Numbered from the stretch's first letter, positions 6,685 to 13,492 are shown. The stretch: DNA of 13,766 nt from Planctomycetota bacterium (GCA_016872875.1 VGYW01000223.1:1-13766); one strand, 5' to 3'. Numbers and translations: made by a program. The notes: generated from the sequence alone by a model not told the origin.

Positions 6685-6727
6685 GAAGGTCTTCGGTGTT
6701 CGGGGTAAGAGAAGAAGGAGAGCAACG

Positions 6728-7816
6728 ATGCGCAATGAAGACCTTTCGCGACGGGAGTTCGTGAAGCAGGGCGCACTGGGCGCTGCGGGGGTGGCCGTTG
6801 GCGCGCGAGCACTCCTCGCGGCTGAGCCGCCGGAGGCGAAGAAGGCGCTCAACTACAACGAGCGGATGGAGTACCGGCGCCTGGGCAAGGCCGGGCTGTG
6901 GGTCTCCGCCATCAGCCTCGGCGGCCACTGGAAGCGCACGTTCGTCAACGGCAAGAACGTCTGGGGCGGACCTTGGGACGCGCCCGACCTCCTCAAGAAC
7001 CGCTCCGAGGTCGTGACCAAGTGCATCGAGAGCGGCATCAACTATGTTGACGCTTGCGAGTGGAACGAAATCCTCACGTTCGCCAAGGTGCTCAAGGGCC
7101 GCCGCGACAAGATGCACTTCGGCTTCTCCTGGTGCAAGGAGGAGATGCGCAACCCGAACTTCCGCACCAAGGCCGCTCTCCTGGCGACGCTCGAGAAGGG
7201 GATGAAGCAGGCGGAGCTGGACGTTGTGGACCTCTGGCGCGTGAGCTGCCACACGCCCGGCCGCATGCACACCTTCGGCGAGGTCTTCGAGATGATCGAA
7301 GCCGGCGAGCAGGCCGTCAAGGACGGCAAGTGCCGCTTCTTCGGAATCTCCACCCACGACCCCGAGTTCCTCGAGATGATGATCAAGAACTACCCCATCA
7401 TCTCGGCCGTCCTCATCCCCTACACCGCCGCCAGCAAGGAGAAGCCGACCCACAGCCTCTACGCCGCCATCCGCAAGTGCGACGTCGGCTTCTTCGGCAT
7501 CAAGCCCTTCGCCAACAACTCCCTCTTCAAGGGCGACAGCCAGCCGGGCAGCCCGACCGAGAAGGAGGACAACGAGCGCGCCCGCCTCGCACTCCGCTAC
7601 ATCCTGTGCAACGACGCCATCACCGCGCCCATCCCCGGCCTCTCCTATCCGCATCAGGTGGACAACTGCCTCGAGGCCATCGCGGAGCGGCGCAAGCTCG
7701 ACCTCGGCGCCAGGCCCGCCATCCTCGACGACCCGCGCCTCGCGGCCCTCCAGGCCGACGTCTGGCGAAACCTCGACCCCGCCCACCAGTGGCTCCGAAA
7801 CTGGGCGTGCGTCTGA
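6728..7816 (+). CDS. Tat-exported aldo/keto reductase-like protein C, non-canonical active site
   Basis: This 362-aa paralogue is more divergent than A and B. The Tat motif is S7-R-R-E-F-V-K with probable cleavage after L30-A-A32. It shares the M-E-Y-R-R-L-G-K and S-A-I-S-L-G-G-H-W-K-R segments, but has about 10 extra residues with V-W-G-G-P-W around 78-83. The tetrad Asp is D108. By eye the Tyr position is W112, the Lys position S134 and the His position W170. The shared motif reads W170-R-V-S-C174-H175-T-P-G-R-M-H181-T. Conservation of this motif in a divergent paralogue argues that it is functional and that A and B are not simply decaying AKRs. AAGGAG (6715-6720) lies 7 nt before the ATG. 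The 224-nt gap upstream holds a palindromic repeat, so it may be a separate transcription unit. Confidence 0.88.
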   Translation: MRNEDLSRREFVKQGALGAAGVAVGARALLAAEPPEAKKALNYNERMEYRRLGKAGLWVSAISLGGHWKRTFVNGKNVWGGPWDAPDLLKNRSEVVTKCIESGINYVDACEWNEILTFAKVLKGRRDKMHFGFSWCKEEMRNPNFRTKAALLATLEKGMKQAELDVVDLWRVSCHTPGRMHTFGEVFEMIEAGEQAVKDGKCRFFGISTHDPEFLEMMIKNYPIISAVLIPYTAASKEKPTHSLYAAIRKCDVGFFGIKPFANNSLFKGDSQPGSPTEKEDNERARLALRYILCNDAITAPIPGLSYPHQVDNCLEAIAERRKLDLGARPAILDDPRLAALQADVWRNLDPAHQWLRNWACV

Positions 7817-7826
7817 GGAGAAGCAG

Positions 7827-7854
7827 GTGTTCAGTGTTCGGTGTTCGGTTCTGG
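7827..7854. repeat. Heptamer tandem repeat after AKR-like C
   Basis: Units GTGTTCA, GTGTTCG, GTGTTCG, then a degenerate GTTCTGG. It begins 11 bases after the stop of AKR-like C and immediately precedes the nested palindrome at 7859. Confidence 0.85.
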
Positions 7855-7858
7855 GGCT

Positions 7859-8149
7859 AAGTACACCGCCCCACAAACAAGGGGACAAAATGGCAGTCCC
7901 GAAGGGACAGCAGTGGGTAGCCGGCGGCTTCAGCCGCCGGAAAGGGCGCACACGCAGTCCAGTCCCGAAGGGACGGCAGAAGCCCACGGGGGCGCCCCGC
8001 CGCACGCACCTGCCGTCCCTTCGGGACTTCTCTACTTCTGGCGCACGAGTCCGGCGGCTGAAGCCGCCGACTAACCACTGTGCTCCCTTCGGGAGCAAGC
8101 AACCGAGTCGCCCGTGATTTCGTCCCCCTATCTGTGGGGCGGTGTACTT
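7859..8149. repeat. 291-bp nested palindromic element, MITE-like, no ORF
   Basis: Imperfect terminal inverted repeats of about 33 bp start AAGTACACCGCCCCACA on both strands. Inside, hairpins are arranged in mirror order: GTCCCGAAGGGAC (7896-7908), CCGGCGGCT/AGCCGCCGG (7921-7940) and GTCCCGAAGGGAC (7962-7974). On the right are GTCCCTTCGGGAC (8015-8027), CGGCGGCT/AGCCGCCG (8052-8069) and GCTCCCTTCGGGAGC (8082-8096). No transposase is encoded. It fills most of the 350-bp gap between AKR-like C and the DUF1080-cytochrome gene and ends 6 bp before that gene's AAGGAG, so it probably contributes the leader of that mRNA. I see no convincing promoter elsewhere in the gap. Confidence 0.93.
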
Positions 8150-8166
8150 GGATGGAAGGAGAGTGA

Positions 8167-9135
8167 ATGGCTTTTCTCGGGTCATGCGTCACGCGTCACG
8201 CGCCATTGGCCTTTGCCCTCATCGCAGCCGCCTCAGCGCTCGGCGCCGACACACTGGCGCCGTTTGTCCCCGGAACGGAGGGCTGGCTCACCCTCTTCGA
8301 CGGCTCCGACCTCTCGCGCTGGAAGCCCGCCAAGGGCTCCGACTGGGCGCTCAAGGACGGCATCCTGGCCGGCACAAAGGGCGAGGTGACGAATTACTGG
8401 GAGTGGGCCGACTTCGACCTGGCCGCCGTCGTCAAGGGCGACGGCGAGGTCCGCTTCCGCTACTCCAACATCCCCGACCCCGCGCAGCCCGGCTACTGGC
8501 TCGACATCTCCGACGGCACCCTCCGCGCCCAGGGGAACCGCACCGTCGCAAAGGGCAGCGGCACCAAGAGCGACGGCTGGCGCGAGGTCCGCCTCACCGC
8601 CTCCAAGGGCACGTTCACCGTGCGCCTCGACGGCAAACAGGTTGCCGAAGGCAACGACGCCGCCTGCGCCCACAAAGGCGCGGTCTCATTCGCGGCAAAG
8701 GGCGCGCCGTTCGAGATCAAGCTCCTCCGCGCTCGCCCCCTCAACCGCGAGAAGCACGCAAACGTCCCCTCCCCAGACTCCGCCTGCTTCGTCTGCCACG
8801 CCAACTTCGAGGGCGAGAAGCTCGCCAAGAAGCACGCGGACGACAAGGCCGACAAGCTGGCCCGCGAGGAGGACGACGAACACCTCCGTCCCGCCAAGGA
8901 CCGCCCGAAGAGGGCCGGCTGCGCCGGCTGCCACGGCACCTGCTTCGACCACCGCTCCGACGAGGACAACGTGACCCCGCCCGACGTGATGTACACCCGC
9001 GGCGAGGTCAAGGCCGCCTGCCTCGCCTGCCACCTCCCCCACAAGGCCGAGCGGAAGCGCAAGGACGGCACCGGCCCCCCGCCCCCCAACGCCACCTGCA
9101 CCGATTGCCACGGGCACCACAAAGTGAAGAACTGA
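8167..9135 (+). CDS. Secreted DUF1080 domain fused to a tetraheme cytochrome c
   Basis: This 322-aa protein has three parts. A Sec signal peptide ends near A24-L-G-A27. A DUF1080 domain (about 35-195) begins G39-W-L-T-L-F-D-G-S-D-L-S-R-W, includes D64-G-I-L-A-G, and ends with a strand before L-N-R-E-K-H. A Cys/His-rich tail contains four CxxCH heme sites at C207-H211, C252-H256, C285-H289 and C311-H315. The last two, with H-L-P-H and C-H-G-H-H, resemble paired CXXCH cytochrome c3-type modules. Extra His residues could give bis-His ligation. DUF1080 acts on or binds 3-keto sugars in known members; four hemes imply electron transfer, so it could take up electrons from sugar oxidation. This is inference. 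AAGGAG (8156-8161) lies 5 nt before the ATG. Confidence 0.92.
   Translation: MAFLGSCVTRHAPLAFALIAAASALGADTLAPFVPGTEGWLTLFDGSDLSRWKPAKGSDWALKDGILAGTKGEVTNYWEWADFDLAAVVKGDGEVRFRYSNIPDPAQPGYWLDISDGTLRAQGNRTVAKGSGTKSDGWREVRLTASKGTFTVRLDGKQVAEGNDAACAHKGAVSFAAKGAPFEIKLLRARPLNREKHANVPSPDSACFVCHANFEGEKLAKKHADDKADKLAREEDDEHLRPAKDRPKRAGCAGCHGTCFDHRSDEDNVTPPDVMYTRGEVKAACLACHLPHKAERKRKDGTGPPPPNATCTDCHGHHKVKN
8181..8201. repeat. Heptamer tandem repeat inside the DUF1080-cytochrome signal-peptide codons
   Basis: Units GTCATGC, GTCACGC, GTCACGC encode C-V-T-R-H-A in the n-region. The same repeat lies at the same place in the DUF1080 gene at 4803. Confidence 0.85.
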
Positions 9136-9182
9136 AGACGCCTGAAGGCCGAGCTACGAGCAAAGCCATGCCCCGTTGCTCC

Positions 9183-9352
9183 ATAGCTCGCCACGATTCT
9201 CGATCAATCCCCGTGTTGTAGGCGGGGCGTGCCCTCGGCTTCGCTCGGGCCAGGCCCTGCCCCGCGTCCCCGGTCTTCGCGGGCCAGAGACGGCCCGCCT
9301 ACAGCCTCTGGCCGCCGCTCGCGCCATTCGATCGAGAACCGTGGCGAGTTAT
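9183..9352. repeat. 170-bp nested palindromic element, MITE-like, no ORF
   Basis: Imperfect terminal inverted repeats (ATAGCTCGCCACGATTCTCG at 9183-9202 and its near-complement ending at 9352) enclose a perfect inner inverted repeat TGTAGGCGGG (9217-9226) / CCCGCCTACA (9294-9303). The centre has further GC-rich hairpins such as CTCGGCTTCGCTCGGG. There is no transposase. It differs in sequence from the 7859-8149 element but has the same nested design. It lies in the 491-bp gap before the MATE gene. Confidence 0.9.
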
Positions 9353-9395
9353 ATAGTTCGGCCTCTAGGCGGTCTTGGCGCACGGCCTCTCCCGG

Positions 9396-9526
9396 GATCG
9401 TCGTTGTCGTCGCCGTCCTCGTCGTCGAGTCTCCGAGCGGGACAAGTCAACAGAACCGACGACGACGACGGGGACGCCGACGAGCACGAGAAGCGGCAGC
9501 GAGGCGCGGTTGCCAAGACCGGAAGT
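9396..9526 (-). repeat. GTC/GAC palindromic repeat, copy 2 (inverted relative to copy 1)
   Basis: The reverse complement of this stretch matches 1711-1826 in order: ACTTCCGG, GCGCCTC, TTCTCGTGCTCGTCG, a GTC-rich arm, a short spacer, then GACGACAACGACGA. The copies differ by small insertions and substitutions. Only about 100 bp of the gap, containing a weak candidate promoter, separate it from the MATE start. Confidence 0.85.
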
Positions 9527-9549
9527 CATACTCGCAATGGGCTCCCCGC

Positions 9550-9578
9550 TTGCCTGACTTCGCGGAATGCGCTACTTT
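9550..9578 (+). promoter_or_regulatory. Weak candidate promoter for the MATE gene
   Basis: TTGCCT (9550-9555) and TACTTT (9573-9578) are 17 nt apart. They match sigma70 consensus at four and three of six positions. The predicted start near 9585 would give a leader of about 40 nt before ATG 9627. Match quality is far below the two promoters at 1655 and 1840. Confidence 0.25.
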
Positions 9579-9626
9579 GGCGGGCGACACTGATGGGCGA
9601 TCACATCCTCGGAAGGCTGTTGCCGC

Positions 9627-11147
9627 ATGGGTTCCGGCCCGACGCCGCGTGACGATCCCCCTGGCGTGCCGCCCGCCACGCTCGATGCCTGGCGCGACCT
9701 GCGCGAGGTGCTCGGGATGTCGCTGCCCGTCATCGTGGCGATGGCCTCCCACACGATGATGGGCGTGGTGGACAGCGTGATGCTGGCCGACTACAGCCCC
9801 TACGCGCTCGCGGCGTCGGGCGCGGCCGGCGTCATGGCCTTCGTCGTCGCCGCGTTCATCTTCGGCACGATGAACTGCACGAGCACGTTCGTGTCGCAGA
9901 GCATCGGCCGCGGGGAGAGCGAGGAGTGCGCGCGCTACACGTGGCAGGGGCTGTACTTCGGGCTGGCGGCCCAGGCCGCCGTGGTGCCGCTGATGGTGGC
10001 GCCGCGATGGGCGTTCGGCGTGTTCGGCCTCGACGCCAGGGTGGAGGGGCCGGCCGCCGTCTACTTCGGCCTGCGGATGGCGCACGTGGCGGGCTCGGCG
10101 GCCTATGCGTCGCTGGCGTCGTTCTTCCAGGGCATCGGCCGCCCCAGCATCCCGATGTGGGCGGCGATAGCGGCCAACATCTTCAACGTGGCCGCGGACT
10201 ACGCGCTGATCTACGGGCACTGGGGCTTCCCCGAGATGGGCATCGCGGGGGCCGCCGTCGCCACCGGGGCCGCAAGCTATCTCCAGGTGGTGCTGCTCCT
10301 GGCCGTCTTCCTGTCGCGCCCGATGCACGAGGCGTTCCGCACGCGGAGCCATCCCGGCTTCGACGCGGCGCGCTTCGGGCGCCTGATGGCCATCGGCGCG
10401 CCGTCGGGGCTGACCTTCATGCTCGACGTGGCGAGCTGGGCCGTGTTCACCAACGCCCTCATCGGGCGCCTCGGCCCGAACATCCTCGCCGCGAACACCG
10501 CCGTCCACGCCATCACCTCGCTCTCCTTCATGCCCACCGTGGGGATGAACAAGGGCATCACCGTCCTCGTGGGGCAATACATCGGGCGGGGCGACATCCC
10601 GGCGGCGAAGCGCATGACCTACCTCGGGCTGAAGCTGGCGATGGCCTACATGTTCGTCATGGGCCTGCTCTTCGTCGCTCTGCCCGGGCCGCTCATGAGC
10701 TTCTTCGTGTCCAACGACCCCAAGGTCCTGGCTAGCGACCGCGCCGCCATCCTGAGCGCCGGGAAGACGATGCTGATGCTCGCCGCGATCTACCAGGCAT
10801 TCGACGCCCTCTGGATCGTCTCCATCGGCGCGCTCCGCGGGGCGGGCGACACCCGCTTCCCCGCCATCGTGTGCATTGGCACGGCGTGGGGCTTTCTGCT
10901 GCCGCTCGGCCTCCTGCTCACCCGCACGCTCGGCTGGGGCTACGTGGGCGCCTGGGTGGCCGCAGCCGTCCAGGTCGCCGTCGTTGGCTGCATCCTCTTC
11001 TGGCGCTTCACGAGCGAGGCGTGGCGGAAGATTGACATCTTCGAGGGCGTGGGCGTCCAGGCGGGCGCCCAAGCGGGCGTGAGCCCGCTCGGGATTCCAG
11101 ATTCCGCATTCCAGATTCCAGATTCGCCACCGAGGGGAGGAGAATGA
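9627..11147 (+). CDS. MATE family multidrug/organic-cation antiporter
   Basis: This 506-aa inner-membrane protein has about 12 transmembrane helices in two homologous halves. MATE features include the N-terminal S-L-P-V-I-V-A-M-A helix followed by V-D-S-V-M-L-A, the G-R-G-E after helix 2, its second-half counterpart V-G-Q-Y-I-G-R-G-D, and G401-A-L-R-G-A-G-D-T-R. Members export drugs or metabolites in exchange for Na+ or H+; the substrate is unknown. GGAAGG lies 10 nt before ATG 9627, and an internal ATG (9717) would remove the cytoplasmic N-terminus. The last 20 or so residues (I-P-D-S-A-F-Q-I-P-D-S-P) are encoded by a heptamer repeat and look like an accidental extension. The end overlaps or abuts the start of the beta-helix gene, suggesting coupling. 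Confidence 0.95.
   Translation: MGSGPTPRDDPPGVPPATLDAWRDLREVLGMSLPVIVAMASHTMMGVVDSVMLADYSPYALAASGAAGVMAFVVAAFIFGTMNCTSTFVSQSIGRGESEECARYTWQGLYFGLAAQAAVVPLMVAPRWAFGVFGLDARVEGPAAVYFGLRMAHVAGSAAYASLASFFQGIGRPSIPMWAAIAANIFNVAADYALIYGHWGFPEMGIAGAAVATGAASYLQVVLLLAVFLSRPMHEAFRTRSHPGFDAARFGRLMAIGAPSGLTFMLDVASWAVFTNALIGRLGPNILAANTAVHAITSLSFMPTVGMNKGITVLVGQYIGRGDIPAAKRMTYLGLKLAMAYMFVMGLLFVALPGPLMSFFVSNDPKVLASDRAAILSAGKTMLMLAAIYQAFDALWIVSIGALRGAGDTRFPAIVCIGTAWGFLLPLGLLLTRTLGWGYVGAWVAAAVQVAVVGCILFWRFTSEAWRKIDIFEGVGVQAGAQAGVSPLGIPDSAFQIPDSPPRGGE
11094..11128. repeat. Heptamer tandem repeat in the 3' end of the MATE gene
   Basis: Five units read ATTCCAG, ATTCCGC, ATTCCAG, ATTCCAG, ATTCGCC. They are translated in the MATE frame as a 7-residue pseudo-repeat, I-P-D-S-A-F-Q then I-P-D-S-P-P-R, because 21 bp equals seven codons. 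Confidence 0.9.
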
Positions 11148-11158
11148 AGGAGCGGGCG

Positions 11159-13483
11159 ATGAAGCTGATGCTGCTGGCGCTTCTCGTCGTGTTGCTGTGG
11201 CAGGCTCAGGCCAAGGGCGCGGAACTCGTCGTGGCGCCGGGCGGCGACATCTCGAAGGCCCGCGATGCGGCCCGCAAGCTCATCGCGGAGGGGCTGAAGG
11301 CCAACGTGACGGTCCTCATCAAGGGCGGCACCTACGAGCTGCCCGACACGCTCGCCTTCGGCCCCGAAGACTCGGGCACCGAGCAGTTCTCCATCACCTA
11401 CGCCGCCGCGCCCGGCGAGAAGGTCATGCTCAGCGGCGGACGCAAGGTCACGGGCTGGAAGAAGGGCGAAGGCGAGCTCTGGACCGCCGAGGTGCCAGGC
11501 GTCAAGGAGGGCAAGTGGTACTTCCACCAACTGTGGGTCAACGGCCAGCGGGCCGTCCGCGCCCGAACGCCGAACAAGGACGCCGAGACCCCCTACTGGC
11601 AGCTCAAAGGCGTGGCTCTGGCAAAAGACCTGAAGAGTCACACCTATTCCTTCGCGCCCGGCCAAGTGAAGGAGTGGAAGAACCCGACGGATGTGGAGGC
11701 CGTGGTCTATGGCAACTGGGAGATCACGCGGAAGCGCTTCGAGAAGGTTGACCCGGCGACCGGCATCGCCCAGATGCTCGGCCCGCACGCGAAGCCGCAC
11801 GACGCCATCGCCGCCGGCGGCGGACGCTGGTTCTTCCTCGAAAACGCACAGGAGTTCCTCGACCAGCCTGGCGAATGGTATCTCGACCGCCAGACGGGCA
11901 TCCTGACCTACTGGCCGCGGCCCGGCGAGGACATGACGAAGGCCGAGGCCATCGCCCCGCAACTGATGCGTCTGCTGGAGGTCAAGGGCACCCCCGAAAA
12001 AACCGTCCGAAACCTCCACTTCAAGGGCATCGAGTTCGCCTACGCCGACTGGACTCATCCCCAGGGCGGCTACCTGGGCATCCAGGCCTGCCACTACGTC
12101 ACGGGGGTTAGCTGGGACAAGGCGCAGTGGGGCCGCATGGACGCCGCGGTCCGCTTCGACTACGCGCAGGGGTGCAGCGTCACCGACGGCGCCCTTGCCC
12201 ACCTCGGCGGCTGCGGCATCGAGCTTGTCACGCGCTGCGCCAAGTGTACCGTCGAGGGCAACCACGTCCACGACATCAGCGGCAACGGCGTCATCCTCGG
12301 CGGCCCGAAGGCCGAGGACGACGTGCCGAAGGACTGCCGCATCGCCAACAACCACGTCCACGCCATCGGCCTCGACTACGCGGGGGCGGTCGGCATCTGG
12401 GTCGGCTTCGCACAGCGGGCCGTCATCGCACGCAACCTCGTCCACGACGCCCCCTACACCGGCATCTCGATGGGCTGGCAGTGGAACCCCCAGCCGACCG
12501 CCGCGAAGGAGAACACGATCGAGTGGAACCACGTCCACAACGTCATGAACCGCCTGGGCGACGGGGGCTGCATCTACACCCTCGGCCTACAGCCCGGCAC
12601 CCAGATTCGCTTCAATCACCTCCACGACGTCCACCGCTCCCGCTTCTGCCAGGCCGCGCCGAACAACGGGATGTTCATTGACGAGGGGTCCAAGGGCTTC
12701 CACTTCGAGCGCAACGTCATCTACAAGACCAGCGCCGAGCCGGTCCGCTTCAACCAGTGCGCCCGCAACTGGCACACCTGGAAAGACAACGTGGAGGGCG
12801 GCATGGCGCCGCCCGTCCCCGGAAAGGTGGGCACCGCCCTGAGTTGCGACGGCTCAAGCTCCTTCGTCGAGGTGCCCCACAAGCCCGAGCTGGAGCCGGA
12901 ACATCTCACCATCGAGGCCTGGATCAAGCTCGACGAGTTCCCCGCTGGCAAGGACCCCCGCCGCTGGCTCGTCAACAAGAATCGCAACGAATGGGAGAAC
13001 GGCCACTACGCCCTCATCATCAGCGGCAGCCAGGTCGGCGCATACCTCAACATTGGCGGCGGCAAGGAGAACCACCTGTCGGCCCTCAGCCCCGAAGGCG
13101 CCCTCAAGCTCAAGGACTGGCAGCACGTGGCCATGACCTACGACGGCGCCGACCTCAAGGTCTACCTCAACGGCGCCCAGGCCGCCTCGGCCGCCATCAA
13201 CAAGAAGCGCACCCTTGGCCGCCTCCCCCTCGCCATCGGCCGCCGCCAGGACGCCTACATCTACTTCAAGGGCGCCATAGACGAAGTCCGCCTCTACAAC
13301 CGCCCCCTCTCCGCCGACGAACTGAAGGCCCACTTCGCCACGCCCGCCTCCGCCGCCGAAGCCAAGGGCCTCGTCGCCTCCTGGCCCTTCGACGACCTCG
13401 AGAAGCTCGGCGATGCCGTGAAAGAGGTCATCGAGAAAGCCGGCCCCGAGCCCGCCTACCGCGCGAGGCTGGGCCTCCTATGA
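11159..13483 (+). CDS. Secreted right-handed beta-helix protein with LamG domain, probable glycosidase or lyase
   Basis: This 774-aa protein has a Sec signal peptide (M1-K-L-M-L-L-A-L-L-V-V, cleavage near A-Q-A-K-G-A). The N-terminal part (about 20-130) has features of polysaccharide-active beta-helices: G-G-T-Y-E-L, D-S-G-T-E, L-S-G-G-R-K-V-T-G-W and L-W-V-N-G-Q-R-A-V-R-A-R-T-P-N. Repeated N-x-V-H-D/N-x-V-H-A coils run from about 360 to 530. The layout resembles GH141-type enzymes, but the family call is tentative. A LamG/concanavalin-like domain (about 555-722; T-I-E-A-W-I-K-L, W-Q-H-V-A-M-T-Y-D-G, G-A-I-D-E-V-R-L-Y-N-R-P-L) follows. A short tail ends A-G-P-E-P-A-Y-R-A-R. AAGGAG lies 6 nt before ATG 11159. 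An in-frame ATG at 11144, overlapping the MATE stop as ATGA, would add five residues and remains possible. Confidence 0.88.
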   Translation: MKLMLLALLVVLLWQAQAKGAELVVAPGGDISKARDAARKLIAEGLKANVTVLIKGGTYELPDTLAFGPEDSGTEQFSITYAAAPGEKVMLSGGRKVTGWKKGEGELWTAEVPGVKEGKWYFHQLWVNGQRAVRARTPNKDAETPYWQLKGVALAKDLKSHTYSFAPGQVKEWKNPTDVEAVVYGNWEITRKRFEKVDPATGIAQMLGPHAKPHDAIAAGGGRWFFLENAQEFLDQPGEWYLDRQTGILTYWPRPGEDMTKAEAIAPQLMRLLEVKGTPEKTVRNLHFKGIEFAYADWTHPQGGYLGIQACHYVTGVSWDKAQWGRMDAAVRFDYAQGCSVTDGALAHLGGCGIELVTRCAKCTVEGNHVHDISGNGVILGGPKAEDDVPKDCRIANNHVHAIGLDYAGAVGIWVGFAQRAVIARNLVHDAPYTGISMGWQWNPQPTAAKENTIEWNHVHNVMNRLGDGGCIYTLGLQPGTQIRFNHLHDVHRSRFCQAAPNNGMFIDEGSKGFHFERNVIYKTSAEPVRFNQCARNWHTWKDNVEGGMAPPVPGKVGTALSCDGSSSFVEVPHKPELEPEHLTIEAWIKLDEFPAGKDPRRWLVNKNRNEWENGHYALIISGSQVGAYLNIGGGKENHLSALSPEGALKLKDWQHVAMTYDGADLKVYLNGAQAASAAINKKRTLGRLPLAIGRRQDAYIYFKGAIDEVRLYNRPLSADELKAHFATPASAAEAKGLVASWPFDDLEKLGDAVKEVIEKAGPEPAYRARLGLL

Positions 13484-13492
13484 GGGCTGTCA

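Noticed and set aside
6658..6686. TTGACA at 6658-6663 as a promoter for AKR-like C
   Set aside because: The sequence 17 nt downstream is ACGAGA, not a -10 box, and the TTGACA is part of the palindromic repeat arm.
9350..9355. TATATA as a -10 box upstream of the MATE gene
   Set aside because: The hexamer 17 nt upstream is TTCGAT, with no useful -35 match, and the site is inside the terminal repeat of the 9183-9352 element.
9447..11072. 541-aa minus-strand open frame opposite the MATE gene, and similar long antisense frames (4833-6344, 10940-12538, 6470-8185)
   Set aside because: High GC leaves antisense frames open. The translations are rich in Arg, Gly, Asp and His with no domain pattern, and each lies opposite a gene or repeats with clear explanation.
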